Positions 55,835 to 64,000 of a stretch of DNA of 64,000 bases are shown here, in pieces. Location: contig NZ_SMRO01000003.1 of NCBI RefSeq assembly GCF_004359985.1, positions 416,205 through 480,204 on the forward strand. The letters run 5' to 3'. Origin of the DNA: Paraburkholderia flava. Its GTDB lineage: Bacteria; Pseudomonadota; Gammaproteobacteria; Burkholderiales; Burkholderiaceae. The number at the start of each line of letters is the position of its first letter. Positions within the stretch are counted from its first letter, which is position 1. The notes under the pieces are model-generated. The model searched no databases. It saw nothing but the letters and a program-made list of their open reading frames with translations, and had not been told where the DNA came from. The position numbers were made by a program, and so were the translations under genes.

Positions 55835-57331
55835 TCACATCCGCGCCGGCATCAACGGCGGACGACGATCGAACCACGGACGCGCCACCTCAAGTTGCGC
55901 GGCGAGCTGCAGCAGCGTCGCTTCGGCGCCGTCGCGTGCCGCGAACTGCACGCCGACCGGCAAGCCGCGCGCATTCCAGTAGAGCGGCACCGACATCGCC
56001 GGATGCCCGGTCAGATTGAACAGCTCCGTGCAACCCGCCCATGCGAACGCCTTGTTCGATGCCTCCGCCAGCAGACGCTTCATCAGCGGTTCGATCGGCA
56101 TCGCGGTGACGGCGCGCATCTGGATGCGCTCCATCTGTGTCGGTTGCATCTCGCCGATCTTGATCGGCGCGCTCGCGAGCGTCGCACACAGGATCACGTC
56201 GTAGCGACTCAGCAGATCGGTGAGCTTCGCGGTGATCACGCGCTGCGCGTCGAGCGCGGCGGGCAATGCGCGTTCGCCGAACTTGCGGCCGATGTGCGCC
56301 ATCGCCCACGTCGCGATTTCGAATTCCGAACGCTGCGGCTTGCGGCCCGATATGCGTTCGGCGTTCAGCACGAGGTCTTCCGCCATCACCGACCACAGCG
56401 TGAGGAACGCATCGCGTGCCGCTTCGAAATCGATGCCCGCCGATACCGGTTCGATGCGATGTCCGAGCGATGCAGCGAGTTGCGCGGCGTCGTCGAGTGC
56501 GTCACGCACGTCGGTGGACAGCGCGGGCGCGAGCATCGATTCGGTCACGTACGCAATGTGCAGAGGTTTGAACGGCGCGTTGAGCGCGGCAGTGAATGTG
56601 CCCGCCGAACCGGTCGGCAGATGTGCGTTGCCCGCAGTCAGATCGAGCAGCAGCGCACTGTCGCGCACGCTGCGCGATACCGCGTGATCGACGGCGAGTT
56701 CGCCCGGCGACGGACGCCCCGACGGCGGCTGTCGACTGCGCGACGGCTTCAGTCCAAACAACCCGCAGCATGATGCCGGGATGCGGATCGAGCCGCCGCC
56801 GTCGGCGGCATGCGCGAGCGGCACGATGCCCGCTGCAACTGCCGCAGCCGCGCCGCCGCTTGAACCACCGGGCGTGTGATCGAGACTCCACGGATTGCGG
56901 CACGGCCCGAACAGATCGGGCTCCGTGTACGGCATCTGGCCGATCTCCGGCGTGTTCGTCTTCGCAAAGATGTTGAGCCCGGCCGCTTTCGTCAGCGCAA
57001 CGATCGGTGCGTCTTCGGTCGGCACGAAATGGCGATAGTGTCGACTGCCCATCGACATCCGCAACCCGGCCACCGCCGCGCCGAGATCCTTGATCAGATA
57101 CGGCACGCCTGCGAGCGGGCCTTGCGCGGTGCCGTTGCTGCTGGCGCTGTCGTGTTGCGATGCACGTCGGCGTGCCGCGTCGTAGTCCTTCAACACGATC
57201 GCGTTGATCGCCGGATTCGCGGCTTCCGCACGCGCGATCGCGGTATCGAGCAGTTCGCGCGCGCTGACCTCGCGTTGGCGGATCAGCGCGGCGAGACCGG
57301 TGGCGTCGTGCGCGAGGTAGTCGGCCTGCAC
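55835..57331 (-). CDS. Amidase (amidase signature family)
   Basis: 498 residues from a GTG at 57331. The Ser-cisSer-Lys triad is visible: Lys81 (LIKDLG), cis-Ser in [16 protein letters not shown] (157/158) and nucleophile Ser181 in [33 protein letters not shown] is usual for 6-aminohexanoate-dimer hydrolase or aliphatic amidase branches. It is not GatA: there are no gatB/gatC neighbours. Substrate unknown. It lies 13 nt after the dienelactone hydrolase gene, as a likely two-gene operon. Confidence 0.9.
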   Translation of the reverse strand: MQADYLAHDATGLAALIRQREVSARELLDTAIARAEAANPAINAIVLKDYDAARRRASQHDSASSNGTAQGPLAGVPYLIKDLGAAVAGLRMSMGSRHYRHFVPTEDAPIVALTKAAGLNIFAKTNTPEIGQMPYTEPDLFGPCRNPWSLDHTPGGSSGGAAAAVAAGIVPLAHAADGGGSIRIPASCCGLFGLKPSRSRQPPSGRPSPGELAVDHAVSRSVRDSALLLDLTAGNAHLPTGSAGTFTAALNAPFKPLHIAYVTESMLAPALSTDVRDALDDAAQLAASLGHRIEPVSAGIDFEAARDAFLTLWSVMAEDLVLNAERISGRKPQRSEFEIATWAMAHIGRKFGERALPAALDAQRVITAKLTDLLSRYDVILCATLASAPIKIGEMQPTQMERIQMRAVTAMPIEPLMKRLLAEASNKAFAWAGCTELFNLTGHPAMSVPLYWNARGLPVGVQFAARDGAEATLLQLAAQLEVARPWFDRRPPLMPARM

Positions 57332-57344
57332 GTCGACGGCGCGC

Positions 57345-58043
57345 TTACAGGCGTTCGCCGAGGAACGTCAGCGTGCGGCCGTGCGCGAGCGCCGACGCAT
57401 GCTGGTTGTACGACGCGCGGTCGCTGCAGTTGAAGCCGTGCTCGGCACCCGTGTACAGATGGAACTCCGCTTCGTCGCGGCCGGCGAAGCGCTCCTTCAC
57501 TTCACCCACCGCCGACAGCGGAATGCCGTGATCGAGTTCGGCGTAGTGGAACTGCATCGGCACCTTGATCTTCGCGGCTTCGTCCGGATAGTTCTGGATG
57601 CCGCCGCCGTAGTACGCGACCGCTGCGTCGAGCGTACCTTGCGCCGCCGCGAGGTAGGCGAGCCGGCCGCCGAAGCAGTAGCCGATCGCCGCGACCTTGC
57701 CGGTCACTTCCGGCATCTTGCGCAGCGCCGCAGCGCTCGCGCCGATGTCGTCGACCGCGAGACCCACGTCGGTTTTCTGCATCAGCCCGATGCCCTTGTC
57801 GCGGTCCGCGCCCGCATACGTCAGTTCGACGCGCGGTGCCGTGCGCCAGAAAATGTCCGGAGCAAACGCGACGTAACCGTCGGCTGCATATTGATCCGCG
57901 ACCGAGCGGATGTGGCTGTTCACGCCGAAGATTTCCTGAATGATGATGACCGCTGGTCCCTTGCCGCTTTGCGGCAGCGCGAGGTAGCCCTCGAAGCGGT
58001 CGTCGCCGGCCGGGATGTCGATCCATCGGGAAGTTGTGCTCAC
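57345..58043 (-). CDS. Dienelactone hydrolase family protein
   Basis: 232 residues from a GTG at 58043 with AGGAG at 6 nt; the frame upstream to 58187 is not family-like. Alpha/beta hydrolase with Cys123 (GYCFGG), Asp171 (ELDHGIP) and His202 (EHGFNC) as triad, the same numbers as the Pseudomonas ClcD enzyme, and Glu37 in QEIFG. It would hydrolyse dienelactone in chlorocatechol breakdown, but no catechol genes are nearby, so the real substrate may differ. Confidence 0.92.
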   Translation of the reverse strand: MSTTSRWIDIPAGDDRFEGYLALPQSGKGPAVIIIQEIFGVNSHIRSVADQYAADGYVAFAPDIFWRTAPRVELTYAGADRDKGIGLMQKTDVGLAVDDIGASAAALRKMPEVTGKVAAIGYCFGGRLAYLAAAQGTLDAAVAYYGGGIQNYPDEAAKIKVPMQFHYAELDHGIPLSAVGEVKERFAGRDEAEFHLYTGAEHGFNCSDRASYNQHASALAHGRTLTFLGERL

Positions 58044-58264
58044 GTCGTTCTCCTCGCGCGAAATCTTGATGATGCGGTGCGTGCAGTGGCTGCACGAACG
58101 GGCGGTCAGTGTGCCATCAAAAGAATGCGCGTGCAGCGCGAACGCGCGGGTTCTCGTAAGCGGATTGAAACGATCTCGATTATTCATTTTTCGGCGCGGG
58201 ACGGGTCCGGTAGAGTCGGTGGCATGGCTGCGGCATGCGCGGCCGCGACTGCAAGGAAGCCATC

Positions 58265-59368
58265 ATGAATGCCCAGCGTTTTGTGTCGCCGTTCGCGGAG
58301 CGGTTCGATCTGCGTGTTCCCGTCGTGCAGGCGCCGATGGCCGGTGGCCCGACAACGCCTGCGATGGTCGCGGCCGTGTCGAATGCGGGCGCGCTCGGCA
58401 CGCTCGCCGCGTCGCCGTTCGCACCCGACCGGATCGCGAGCGAAGTCGCGGCGGTCCGCGCGCTGACGCAGCGGCCGTTCGGCGTGAACCTGTTCGTACT
58501 CGATCCCGCGTCGCCCGACGAAGCCACCGTGCGCCGCGCGCTCGACGCAATCGATCCGCTGCGCGCCGATCTCGGTCTGCCGCCAGGCAAGCCGCTCGAA
58601 CGCTACGCGCCGGACTTCCGCGCGCAGCTCGACATGCTGATCGAACTGCGCGTGCCGATCGCGAGCTTCACGTTCAACGTGCTGTCGAAAGAAGACGTTG
58701 CGCGACTGCATGCGGCGGGCTGCTATGTGATTGGCACCGCGACGCACGTCGCCGAAGGCATCGCGTGGCGCGATGCGGGCGCGGACGCGATCGCCGCGCA
58801 GGGTGCCGAAGCGGGTGCGCATCGCGGCACGTTCATCGGCTCGTTCGAAGACGCGCTCGTCGGAACGATGGCGCTCGTGCCGCAGCTCGTCGATGCGACC
58901 GGTTTGCCGGTGCTGGCGGCGGGCGGCATCATGGACGGTCGCGGCATCGTCGCGGCGCTCGCGCTCGGCGCGCAGGCCGCGCAGATGGGCACCGCGTTCC
59001 TGACCTGCGAAGAAAGTGCGATTCCGCCGACATGGAAAGCGCACCTGCGCGCGAGCGCGGACACGTCGACCGAAGTGACGCGTGCGATCACCGGCCGTCA
59101 TGCTCGCGGCATACGCAATCCGATCATGCAGCGGCTGACCGAACAGCTGGATCGCGTCGCACCCTACCCGGTGCAGAACGCATTGACTCAGGAGTTGCGG
59201 CAGACCGCGGGCCGCGCCGGCAATGGCGACTATCTGTCGTTGTGGTCCGGGCAGGGCGCGCCGCTCGTCCGCGCGCGTCCCGAAGGACTGACGGCGGCCG
59301 CGCTCGTCGCACAGCTCGATGAAGAGTGGCGCGCGGCAGCCGCCGGCATCGCCGCATTCGACGAATGA
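58265..59368 (+). CDS. Nitronate monooxygenase (class I NMO)
   Basis: 367 residues from ATG 58265. FMN-binding TIM barrel: VVQAPMAGGPTTPAMVAAVSNAGALG at the N-terminus, the catalytic-His loop AQGAEAGAHRGTF, LPVLAAGGIMDGRG for phosphate binding, and QMGTAFLTCEESAIPPTWK. The motifs fit class I NMO, which oxidises toxic propionate-3-nitronate. Monocistronic, divergent from the dienelactone hydrolase gene. Confidence 0.92.
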   Translation: MNAQRFVSPFAERFDLRVPVVQAPMAGGPTTPAMVAAVSNAGALGTLAASPFAPDRIASEVAAVRALTQRPFGVNLFVLDPASPDEATVRRALDAIDPLRADLGLPPGKPLERYAPDFRAQLDMLIELRVPIASFTFNVLSKEDVARLHAAGCYVIGTATHVAEGIAWRDAGADAIAAQGAEAGAHRGTFIGSFEDALVGTMALVPQLVDATGLPVLAAGGIMDGRGIVAALALGAQAAQMGTAFLTCEESAIPPTWKAHLRASADTSTEVTRAITGRHARGIRNPIMQRLTEQLDRVAPYPVQNALTQELRQTAGRAGNGDYLSLWSGQGAPLVRARPEGLTAAALVAQLDEEWRAAAAGIAAFDE

Positions 59369-59828
59369 TTCAGTGAATCAGCGAGCAAATGCATGGACGA
59401 ATGAGCGCCGTCGCACGGACGGCGCAATCGATCGTTCCTCTGCTCGCAATGCTTATTCGAACCATTAACGGAATTGAGCTGCTAATTCTTTAGATTCCCG
59501 CGTAAAAAGATGCACCGGGGTTTCCGCTTACCTGGCGGAAACCCGCATGAACAGGTGCTTTCCGGCTAGCGATGAAATGCTCTGGTAAGGGCTCTCCGAA
59601 TAAACACCATTGGTAGTCTCACCAGTTTCCCAAAAAAATCCCACAATTTAATTTGATCGCCTACACTTGCGCGCAAGCACGGGTGGGTACCTGTCAAAAA
59701 CAGGCTCTGCATGCGTGCTGGCCAAGTGCATGAACGATGCATCCGGCGTGATCGTCCACGGGACAGCAGCAGGGTGGAGCGGGGCACAGGCGATTACGTT
59801 GTTTTTGGGACCGAAACTGGAGACTTAC
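59369..59828. other. Intergenic region upstream of the LivK-type gene (460 bp)
   Basis: No gene supported. It has a 10-bp stem-loop (59518-59527 with 59535-59544) without a clear T-run, a perfect 12-bp palindrome CTTGCGCGCAAG (59666-59677), and an A/T-rich patch at 59600-59660 that probably holds the promoter of the binding-protein gene. Confidence 0.55.
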
Positions 59829-60974
59829 ATGAATACCAAGCTTCAAAAGCTGTTGCCGATCAGCGCCGCGGCTATGCTGTTCGCTACGTTGGCAACGACC
59901 GCGGCAGCGGACCAGGTCGTCAAGATCGGTCACGTCGCACCGCTGACCGGCGGTATTGCCCACCTGGGTAAAGATAACGAAAACGGCGCGCGTCTCGCGG
60001 TGGAAGAAATCAACGCGAAGGGCCTGACGATCGGCGGACAGAAAATCACGCTGCAGCTCGACGCACAGGATGACGCGGCTGACCCGCGTACGGCTACCCA
60101 GGTTGCGCAGAAGCTCGTCGACGACAAGGTCGTCGCCGTGGTCGGCCACCTGAACTCCGGCACGTCGATCCCCGCTTCGAAGATCTACAGCGATGCAGGC
60201 ATCGTGCAGATCTCGCCGTCGGCAACGAACCCGGTTTACACGCAACAGGGCTTCAAGACGACGTACCGCGTCGTCGCGACCGATGCGCAGCAAGGTCCGG
60301 CTCTCGCGAACTACGCGTCGAAGGGTTTGAAGCTGAAGAGCGTCGCGATCGTCGACGACTCGACCGCTTACGGCCAGGGTCTCGCGAACGAATTCGAGAA
60401 GACCGCCAAGTCGCTCGGCATGAACGTGATGTCGCATGACGCGACGAACGACAAGGCTGTCGACTTCCGCGCGATTCTGACGAAGATCAAGGGCGAAAAC
60501 CCGGACGCGATCATGTACGGCGGCATGGACGCCACCGGCGGCCCGTTCGCGAAGCAGGCGAAGCAGCTCGGCCTGCGCGCACGCGTGCTGGCAGGCGACG
60601 GCGTGTGTACCGACAAGCTGTCCGATCTGGCCGGCGACGCAACCGACAACATCGTCTGCTCGGAAGCCGGTATGGCGCTCGAGAAGATGGATGGCGGCAA
60701 GGCGTTCGAAGCGAAATACGAAAAGCGTTTCGGTCAACCGATCCAGATCTACGCTCCGTTCACGTATGACGCGGTGTACATCATCGTCGACGCGATGAAG
60801 CGCGCTAACTCGACCGATCCGGCGAAGATCCTGGCAGCGATGCCGGCGACGGACTACAAGGGCGTGATCGGCGAAACGACGTTCGATTCGCACGGCGACC
60901 TGAAGCACGGCGTGATCTCGCTGTACAACTACAAGGGCGGCAAGAAGACGCTGCTCGACGTCGTGAAGATGTAA
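59829..60974 (+). CDS. Branched-chain amino acid ABC transporter substrate-binding protein (LivK/LivJ family)
   Basis: 381 residues from ATG 59829. Signal peptide about 1-29 (ends TTAAA), then a Peripla_BP_6 fold: VVKIGHVAPLTGGIAHLGKDNENGARLAVEEIN, VVAVVGHLNSGTSIPASKIY, SPSATNPVYTQQGF, VDDSTAYGQGLANEFEK, GGMDATGGPFAKQAK. The two Cys (GVCTDK and IVCSEAG) match the LivK/J disulfide. It binds Leu/Ile/Val or related amino acids in the periplasm. No permease genes adjoin, only a terminator, so the transporter is elsewhere. Confidence 0.92.
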   Translation: MNTKLQKLLPISAAAMLFATLATTAAADQVVKIGHVAPLTGGIAHLGKDNENGARLAVEEINAKGLTIGGQKITLQLDAQDDAADPRTATQVAQKLVDDKVVAVVGHLNSGTSIPASKIYSDAGIVQISPSATNPVYTQQGFKTTYRVVATDAQQGPALANYASKGLKLKSVAIVDDSTAYGQGLANEFEKTAKSLGMNVMSHDATNDKAVDFRAILTKIKGENPDAIMYGGMDATGGPFAKQAKQLGLRARVLAGDGVCTDKLSDLAGDATDNIVCSEAGMALEKMDGGKAFEAKYEKRFGQPIQIYAPFTYDAVYIIVDAMKRANSTDPAKILAAMPATDYKGVIGETTFDSHGDLKHGVISLYNYKGGKKTLLDVVKM

Positions 60975-61033
60975 ATCGACGACGGTTGTCCGCGGCGGGT
61001 GCGAACCTGCCGCGCGACAGCGCAGCACACGAA

Positions 61034-61070
61034 AAAGGCACGCGGGCCGAACCCCGCGTGCCTTTTCTTT
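61034..61070 (+). terminator. Terminator of the LivK-type gene
   Basis: A perfect 13-bp stem (61034-61046, 61053-61065) running into a T-rich tail, about 60 nt after the stop. Confidence 0.93.
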
Positions 61071-61125
61071 TAGCGGTCGTCGTGAGACGCTATCGTCAGA
61101 ACAACAACCTGACTGGGAGATTGCG

Positions 61126-62133
61126 ATGACACGTCCGATCGACGACGAGTGGCGTCGCTGGATTGCCGAAAACCTGATGCTCGAGATCCCGCCCGACGCG
61201 CTCGCGGGGGCGCTCGTGTCGAACGGCTTCGACACCGACGATGCAGCACGCGAAGTGCAGGCCGCACTCGCGAGTCCGTATCTGCAGGGCAGCACGCGGC
61301 TGCGCAACCGTTTGCGAAAACGCGAGTGGATGCTGTCGGTGTACGGCACGCTGAACCGGCTGCGCGCGAACGGCGCGACGGTCGAGCGCCGCGAACGGCT
61401 CACGCACGACGAATTCTTCGAGCAGTACTACTTCCAGAACCGGCCCGTGATCATCACCGGCATGTTCGATTCGTGGCCCGCGCGTCAGAAGTGGAGCTTC
61501 GATTATTTTCGCGAGCGCTGCGGCGACTGCGAAGTGGAAGTGCAGTTCGGCCGCGAGTCCGATGCGAACTACGAAGTCAATCAGCCGAAGCTGAAGCGCA
61601 CGATGCGCTTTCGCGATTACGTCGATCTGATCGAGCGCAGCGGCAAGACCAACGATTTCTACATGACGGCGAACAACACGTCGCATAACCGCGAGTCGCT
61701 GAAGGCGCTATGGTCCGACGTCGAGCCGATCCGCGCGTACCTCGATGCGGAGTCGCCGGACACCGGCTTTTTCTGGTTCGGACCGGCCGGCACGAAGACG
61801 CCGTTTCACCACGATCTGACGAACAACTTCATGGCGCAGGTGATCGGCCGCAAGCTGATCCGGCTCGTGCCGCTCCACGACACCACGCACATGTACAACG
61901 ACCTGCATTGCTATTCGCAGGTGGACGGCAGTGCGCCGGATGTCGATCGCTTCCCGGCGCTGCGCAACGCGCAGGTGATCGAATGCACGCTCGCGCCGGG
62001 CGAGCTGCTGTTTCTGCCGATCGGCTGGTGGCACTACGTCGAAGGGCTCGAAGCGTCCGTCACGATGACGTTCACGAACTTCCTCGAACGTAATGACTTC
62101 GGCAGCACGTACGACACGTATCACGAGCTGTGA
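61126..62133 (+). CDS. JmjC/cupin_8 domain Fe(II)/2-oxoglutarate oxygenase
   Basis: 335 residues. A helical N-terminal domain (1-90, with LAGALVSNGFDTDDAAREVQAAL like a UBA fold) precedes a cupin_8/JmjC barrel. Metal ligands are His228/Asp230 (TPFHHDLT) and His303 (GWWHYVEGL). The FFQNRPVIITG entry strand and APGELLFLPIGWWHYV are family signatures, as in FIH-like protein hydroxylases. Likely a hydroxylase acting on a protein or small molecule; the substrate is unknown. Single gene between two terminators. Confidence 0.87.
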   Translation: MTRPIDDEWRRWIAENLMLEIPPDALAGALVSNGFDTDDAAREVQAALASPYLQGSTRLRNRLRKREWMLSVYGTLNRLRANGATVERRERLTHDEFFEQYYFQNRPVIITGMFDSWPARQKWSFDYFRERCGDCEVEVQFGRESDANYEVNQPKLKRTMRFRDYVDLIERSGKTNDFYMTANNTSHNRESLKALWSDVEPIRAYLDAESPDTGFFWFGPAGTKTPFHHDLTNNFMAQVIGRKLIRLVPLHDTTHMYNDLHCYSQVDGSAPDVDRFPALRNAQVIECTLAPGELLFLPIGWWHYVEGLEASVTMTFTNFLERNDFGSTYDTYHEL

Positions 62134-62179
62134 GTTGAGCGCTCGACGCGTCGGCACGCACGTGTCCGGCGCACGATAA

Positions 62180-62216
62180 AAAACGGCGGACCGGAAATTT
62201 TCCGGCCCGCCGTTTT
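62180..62216. terminator. Bidirectional terminator between the JmjC gene and the repetitive protein gene
   Basis: A long stem with one mismatch (62180-62194 with 62202-62216). The arms begin AAAA and end TTTT, so it works for both convergent genes. Confidence 0.93.
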
Positions 62217-62242
62217 ACTCCCTGGCGCTTTCGCGCTGTCGT

Positions 62243-64000
62243 TTATTTCTTCGCTTGTCCCGTCAGCGAACCGAGGCCGCCGAGCAGGCCGCCTGACTGG
62301 CCGGTGCCCGAGCCTGCAGCGCCGGTCAATCCGCCGGTCAGCGACGTGACGAGCCCGGTGACCGGAGCCAGCAGATTGGCGAGGCCGCCGGCCGCACCTG
62401 ATCCGCCGGTGCCTCCGGTGCCGCCGCTACCCGATCCTCCGCTGCCGCCCGTCGCACCACCGAGCGCACCGGTTACCGTGCCGAGCAAGCCGGTGATCGG
62501 CGCGAGCGGATTGCCCGCGCCTGTTCCACCGGTGCCTCCCGTTCCGCCGGCTGCGCCGCCGATACCGTTGAGCGCGCCGGTCAGCGTGCCGGTGACGTTG
62601 GTCAGCAGGCTGGTGACAGGAGCGAGCGGTCCGGTCGTTCCGCCGAGTCCGCTGGTGAGCGAACTGGTCAGCGACGTGACGAGCCCGGTGACCGGCGCGA
62701 GCGGGCCGCCAGCGCCGGAACCTGTACCGCCGCCGAGTCCACCACCCAGGCCGCCGCCGAGTCCGCCGAGCACGCCGGTCAGCGTGCCGGGCAGCGACGT
62801 GAGCAGGCCGGTGATCGGCGCGAGCGGATTGCCCGAGCCGGTGCCGCCCGAGGTCAGCAGACCACCGGCCGAGGTCACGGTGTCGCCGAGCTTGGTGACC
62901 ACGTTGCCCAGGTTCTGGCCGATCGGGTTGTCGGTGGCGCCGCTGATCTTCATGCCGGCGGCGTCGAGTCCGTGTCCGATCGTCGAGAGCAGGCCGTCGA
63001 GCGGCTTGCCGAGACCCGTCGCGTCGCCGATCGTCTGAGTGGTCTGCGAGACCGTCGACGTGATCGGCGTGATCACCGTGCTGACCGTCTGCGTGACCTG
63101 CTGGATCGGTCCGTTGGTGAGCTGGTTGCCAAGCTGCGTGCCGATGCCGCTGACCGCATTGCCCACACCGGAGACCAGACCACCGAGCGGCGCGGTCAGC
63201 GGATTCAGCGGAGAGAGCGGCCCGGTACCCAGGCTGCTGACGAGCTGGCCGACATTATTGACGGACTGCCCTGCGTCAAAGACGAGGTTGCCCGAGCTGG
63301 CCAGCGTGACGCCGAGCGGGTCCTTCACGGCGCTGTTGCCGAGCTGACCGAGACCGTTCTGCAGACCCGTCCCGAGTGCCGTCACACCGTTGCCGAGATT
63401 CGACACGGTGTTGCCGAGCGCAGCAGTGGTCGCCGGGTTCGCGCCGGGGATCGCCGTCATGCCGATCTGACCACCGATTGCAGAGACGGTCTGTCCGGTG
63501 GCGGTTACTACGTTGCCGCCGTTCTGGACGACTACGCCGATGGGGTTGGCGCTTGTGGGCGTCGGCGTCGGCGTCGGAGTAGGCGTCGGCGTCGGGGTGG
63601 GCGTCGGCGTCGGGGTAGGCGTCGGGGTAGGCGTCGGCGTCGGGGTAGGCGTCGGGGTGGGCGTCGGCGTCGGGGTGGGCGTCGGCGTCGGGGTGGGCGT
63701 CGGCGTCGGGGTGGGCGTCGGCGTCGGGGTGGGCGTCGGCGTCGGGGTGGGCGTCGGCGTCGGGGTAGGCGTCGGCGTCGGGGTAGGCGTCGGCGTCGGG
63801 GTGGGCGTCGGCGTCGGGGTAGGCGTCGGCGTCGGGGTGGGCGTCGGCGTCGGGGTAGGCGTCGGCGTCGGGGTGGGTGTCGGCGTCGGGGTGGGTGTCG
63901 GCGTCGGGGTAGGCGTCGGCGTCGGCGTCGGAGTCGGCGTCGGCGTCGGTGTCGGCGTCGGAGTCGGGGTAGGCGTCGGTGTCGGCGTCGGCGTCGGGGT
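62243..64000 (-). CDS. Large Gly/Thr-Pro-rich repetitive protein, 5' end beyond the window
   Basis: The last 585 residues are visible; the frame runs open into the right edge, so the protein is larger. From the edge it reads an uninterrupted alternating Thr-Pro tract of 149 residues (63554-64000). A hydrophobic-patterned segment follows ([40 protein letters not shown]). The last 250 residues contain five PLAP[IV]T[GS]L[LV] modules separated by Gly-rich linkers. The internal ATG at 63460 is not a credible start. Burkholderia proteins of this type are often annotated as collagen-like or surface proteins; no Gly-X-Y collagen pattern is seen here. Probably exported, but the signal peptide is outside the window. 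Confidence 0.8.
   Translation of the reverse strand, partial: TPTPTPTPTPTPTPTPTPTPTPTPTPTPTPTPTPTPTPTPTPTPTPTPTPTPTPTPTPTPTPTPTPTPTPTPTPTPTPTPTPTPTPTPTPTPTPTPTPTPTPTPTPTPTPTPTPTPTPTPTPTPTPTPTPTPTPTPTPTPTPTPTPTPTSANPIGVVVQNGGNVVTATGQTVSAIGGQIGMTAIPGANPATTAALGNTVSNLGNGVTALGTGLQNGLGQLGNSAVKDPLGVTLASSGNLVFDAGQSVNNVGQLVSSLGTGPLSPLNPLTAPLGGLVSGVGNAVSGIGTQLGNQLTNGPIQQVTQTVSTVITPITSTVSQTTQTIGDATGLGKPLDGLLSTIGHGLDAAGMKISGATDNPIGQNLGNVVTKLGDTVTSAGGLLTSGGTGSGNPLAPITGLLTSLPGTLTGVLGGLGGGLGGGLGGGTGSGAGGPLAPVTGLVTSLTSSLTSGLGGTTGPLAPVTSLLTNVTGTLTGALNGIGGAAGGTGGTGGTGAGNPLAPITGLLGTVTGALGGATGGSGGSGSGGTGGTGGSGAAGGLANLLAPVTGLVTSLTGGLTGAAGSGTGQSGGLLGGLGSLTGQAKK
63554..64000 (-). repeat. Thr-Pro minisatellite in the repetitive protein gene
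   Basis: 447 bp of 6-bp periodic DNA encoding (Pro-Thr)n without one interruption. Much of it has a higher-order period of 18 bp (GGCGTCGGCGTCGGGGTG or GTA on the plus strand). It continues past the window edge. Codon choice varies only at wobble positions. Confidence 0.93.

Noticed and set aside
62304..63038. Plus-strand Pro-rich open frame ([15 protein letters not shown] repeats)
   Set aside because: Antisense to the Gly-rich repeat protein gene. Its proline repeats are the reverse complement of Gly codons, and the minus frame is continuous with the Thr-Pro tract and ends at a terminator.
63458..63460. Internal ATG as the start of a 405-residue protein
   Set aside because: The frame is open upstream through the Thr-Pro tract to the window edge, there is no Shine-Dalgarno, and the residues upstream continue the same sequence style.
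63554..64000. Regular repeats resembling a CRISPR array
   Set aside because: There are no unique spacers. The period is 6/18 bp and it encodes uninterrupted Thr-Pro in frame with the downstream protein.

Overview
This is about 64 kb of ordinary chromosome from a high-GC betaproteobacterium. The gene content and order point to Burkholderiaceae, most likely Paraburkholderia or a close relative. The evidence is the argB / HAD nucleotidase / slmA block, the regBA-hslVU-dksA-COG0523 run, the rlmI-xerC-DUF484-dapF-lpxL cluster divergent from metK, and DUF3185, DUF4148 and HiPIP small proteins. I saw no prophage, insertion sequence, CRISPR array, rRNA or tRNA. The genus is an inference from memory of synteny; no search was run.

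Layout. 1-16 kb is core: slmA (cut by the left edge), a HAD nucleotidase and argB; a Cys-rich CWC protein; a RegB/RegA redox two-component system; the HslVU protease with a candidate heat-shock promoter; a DksA lacking three of the four zinc cysteines, beside a His-rich COG0523 metallochaperone GTPase; rlmI, xerC, DUF484, dapF and lpxL; then metK behind a long, foldable leader. 16-30 kb is accessory: a PhyH dioxygenase, DUF3185, an aldo-keto reductase, a fatty acid desaturase, an MFS exporter, a three-gene RND efflux operon, and an SrkA-like kinase.

29.8-37.3 kb is one seven-gene operon for a CoxSLM-type molybdenum hydroxylase with its maturation genes (coxD MoxR, coxE vWA, coxG, xdhC). The large subunit has AYRGAGR where true CO dehydrogenase has AYxCSFR, so it is form II and its substrate is unknown. 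37.6-43 kb holds an APC permease, a cytosolic NarL/NarX-like pair, fpr and a LysE exporter. 43.2-50.5 kb is a YtfQ-YtfR-YtfT-YjfF type sugar ABC importer with its LacI repressor and a divergent aldose 1-epimerase. Three copies of an 11-bp AT-rich word mark likely operators, one of them inside the last codons of the repressor gene.

50.6-62.2 kb is mixed metabolism: an EEP-fold hydrolase, a secreted hypothetical protein, a Lon-like AAA ATPase, DUF4148, an LhgO-like oxidoreductase, HiPIP, an amidase, dienelactone hydrolase, nitronate monooxygenase, a LivK-type binding protein and a JmjC/cupin_8 oxygenase. The right edge is the 3' part of a large repetitive protein: a Thr-Pro tract of at least 149 residues (446 bp or more, with an 18-bp higher-order period), then Gly-rich PLAP[IV]TGL repeats.

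The items most worth following up are the metK leader, the form II Mo-hydroxylase operon, the LacI operator arrangement, the zinc-sparing DksA/COG0523 pair and the Thr-Pro minisatellite.
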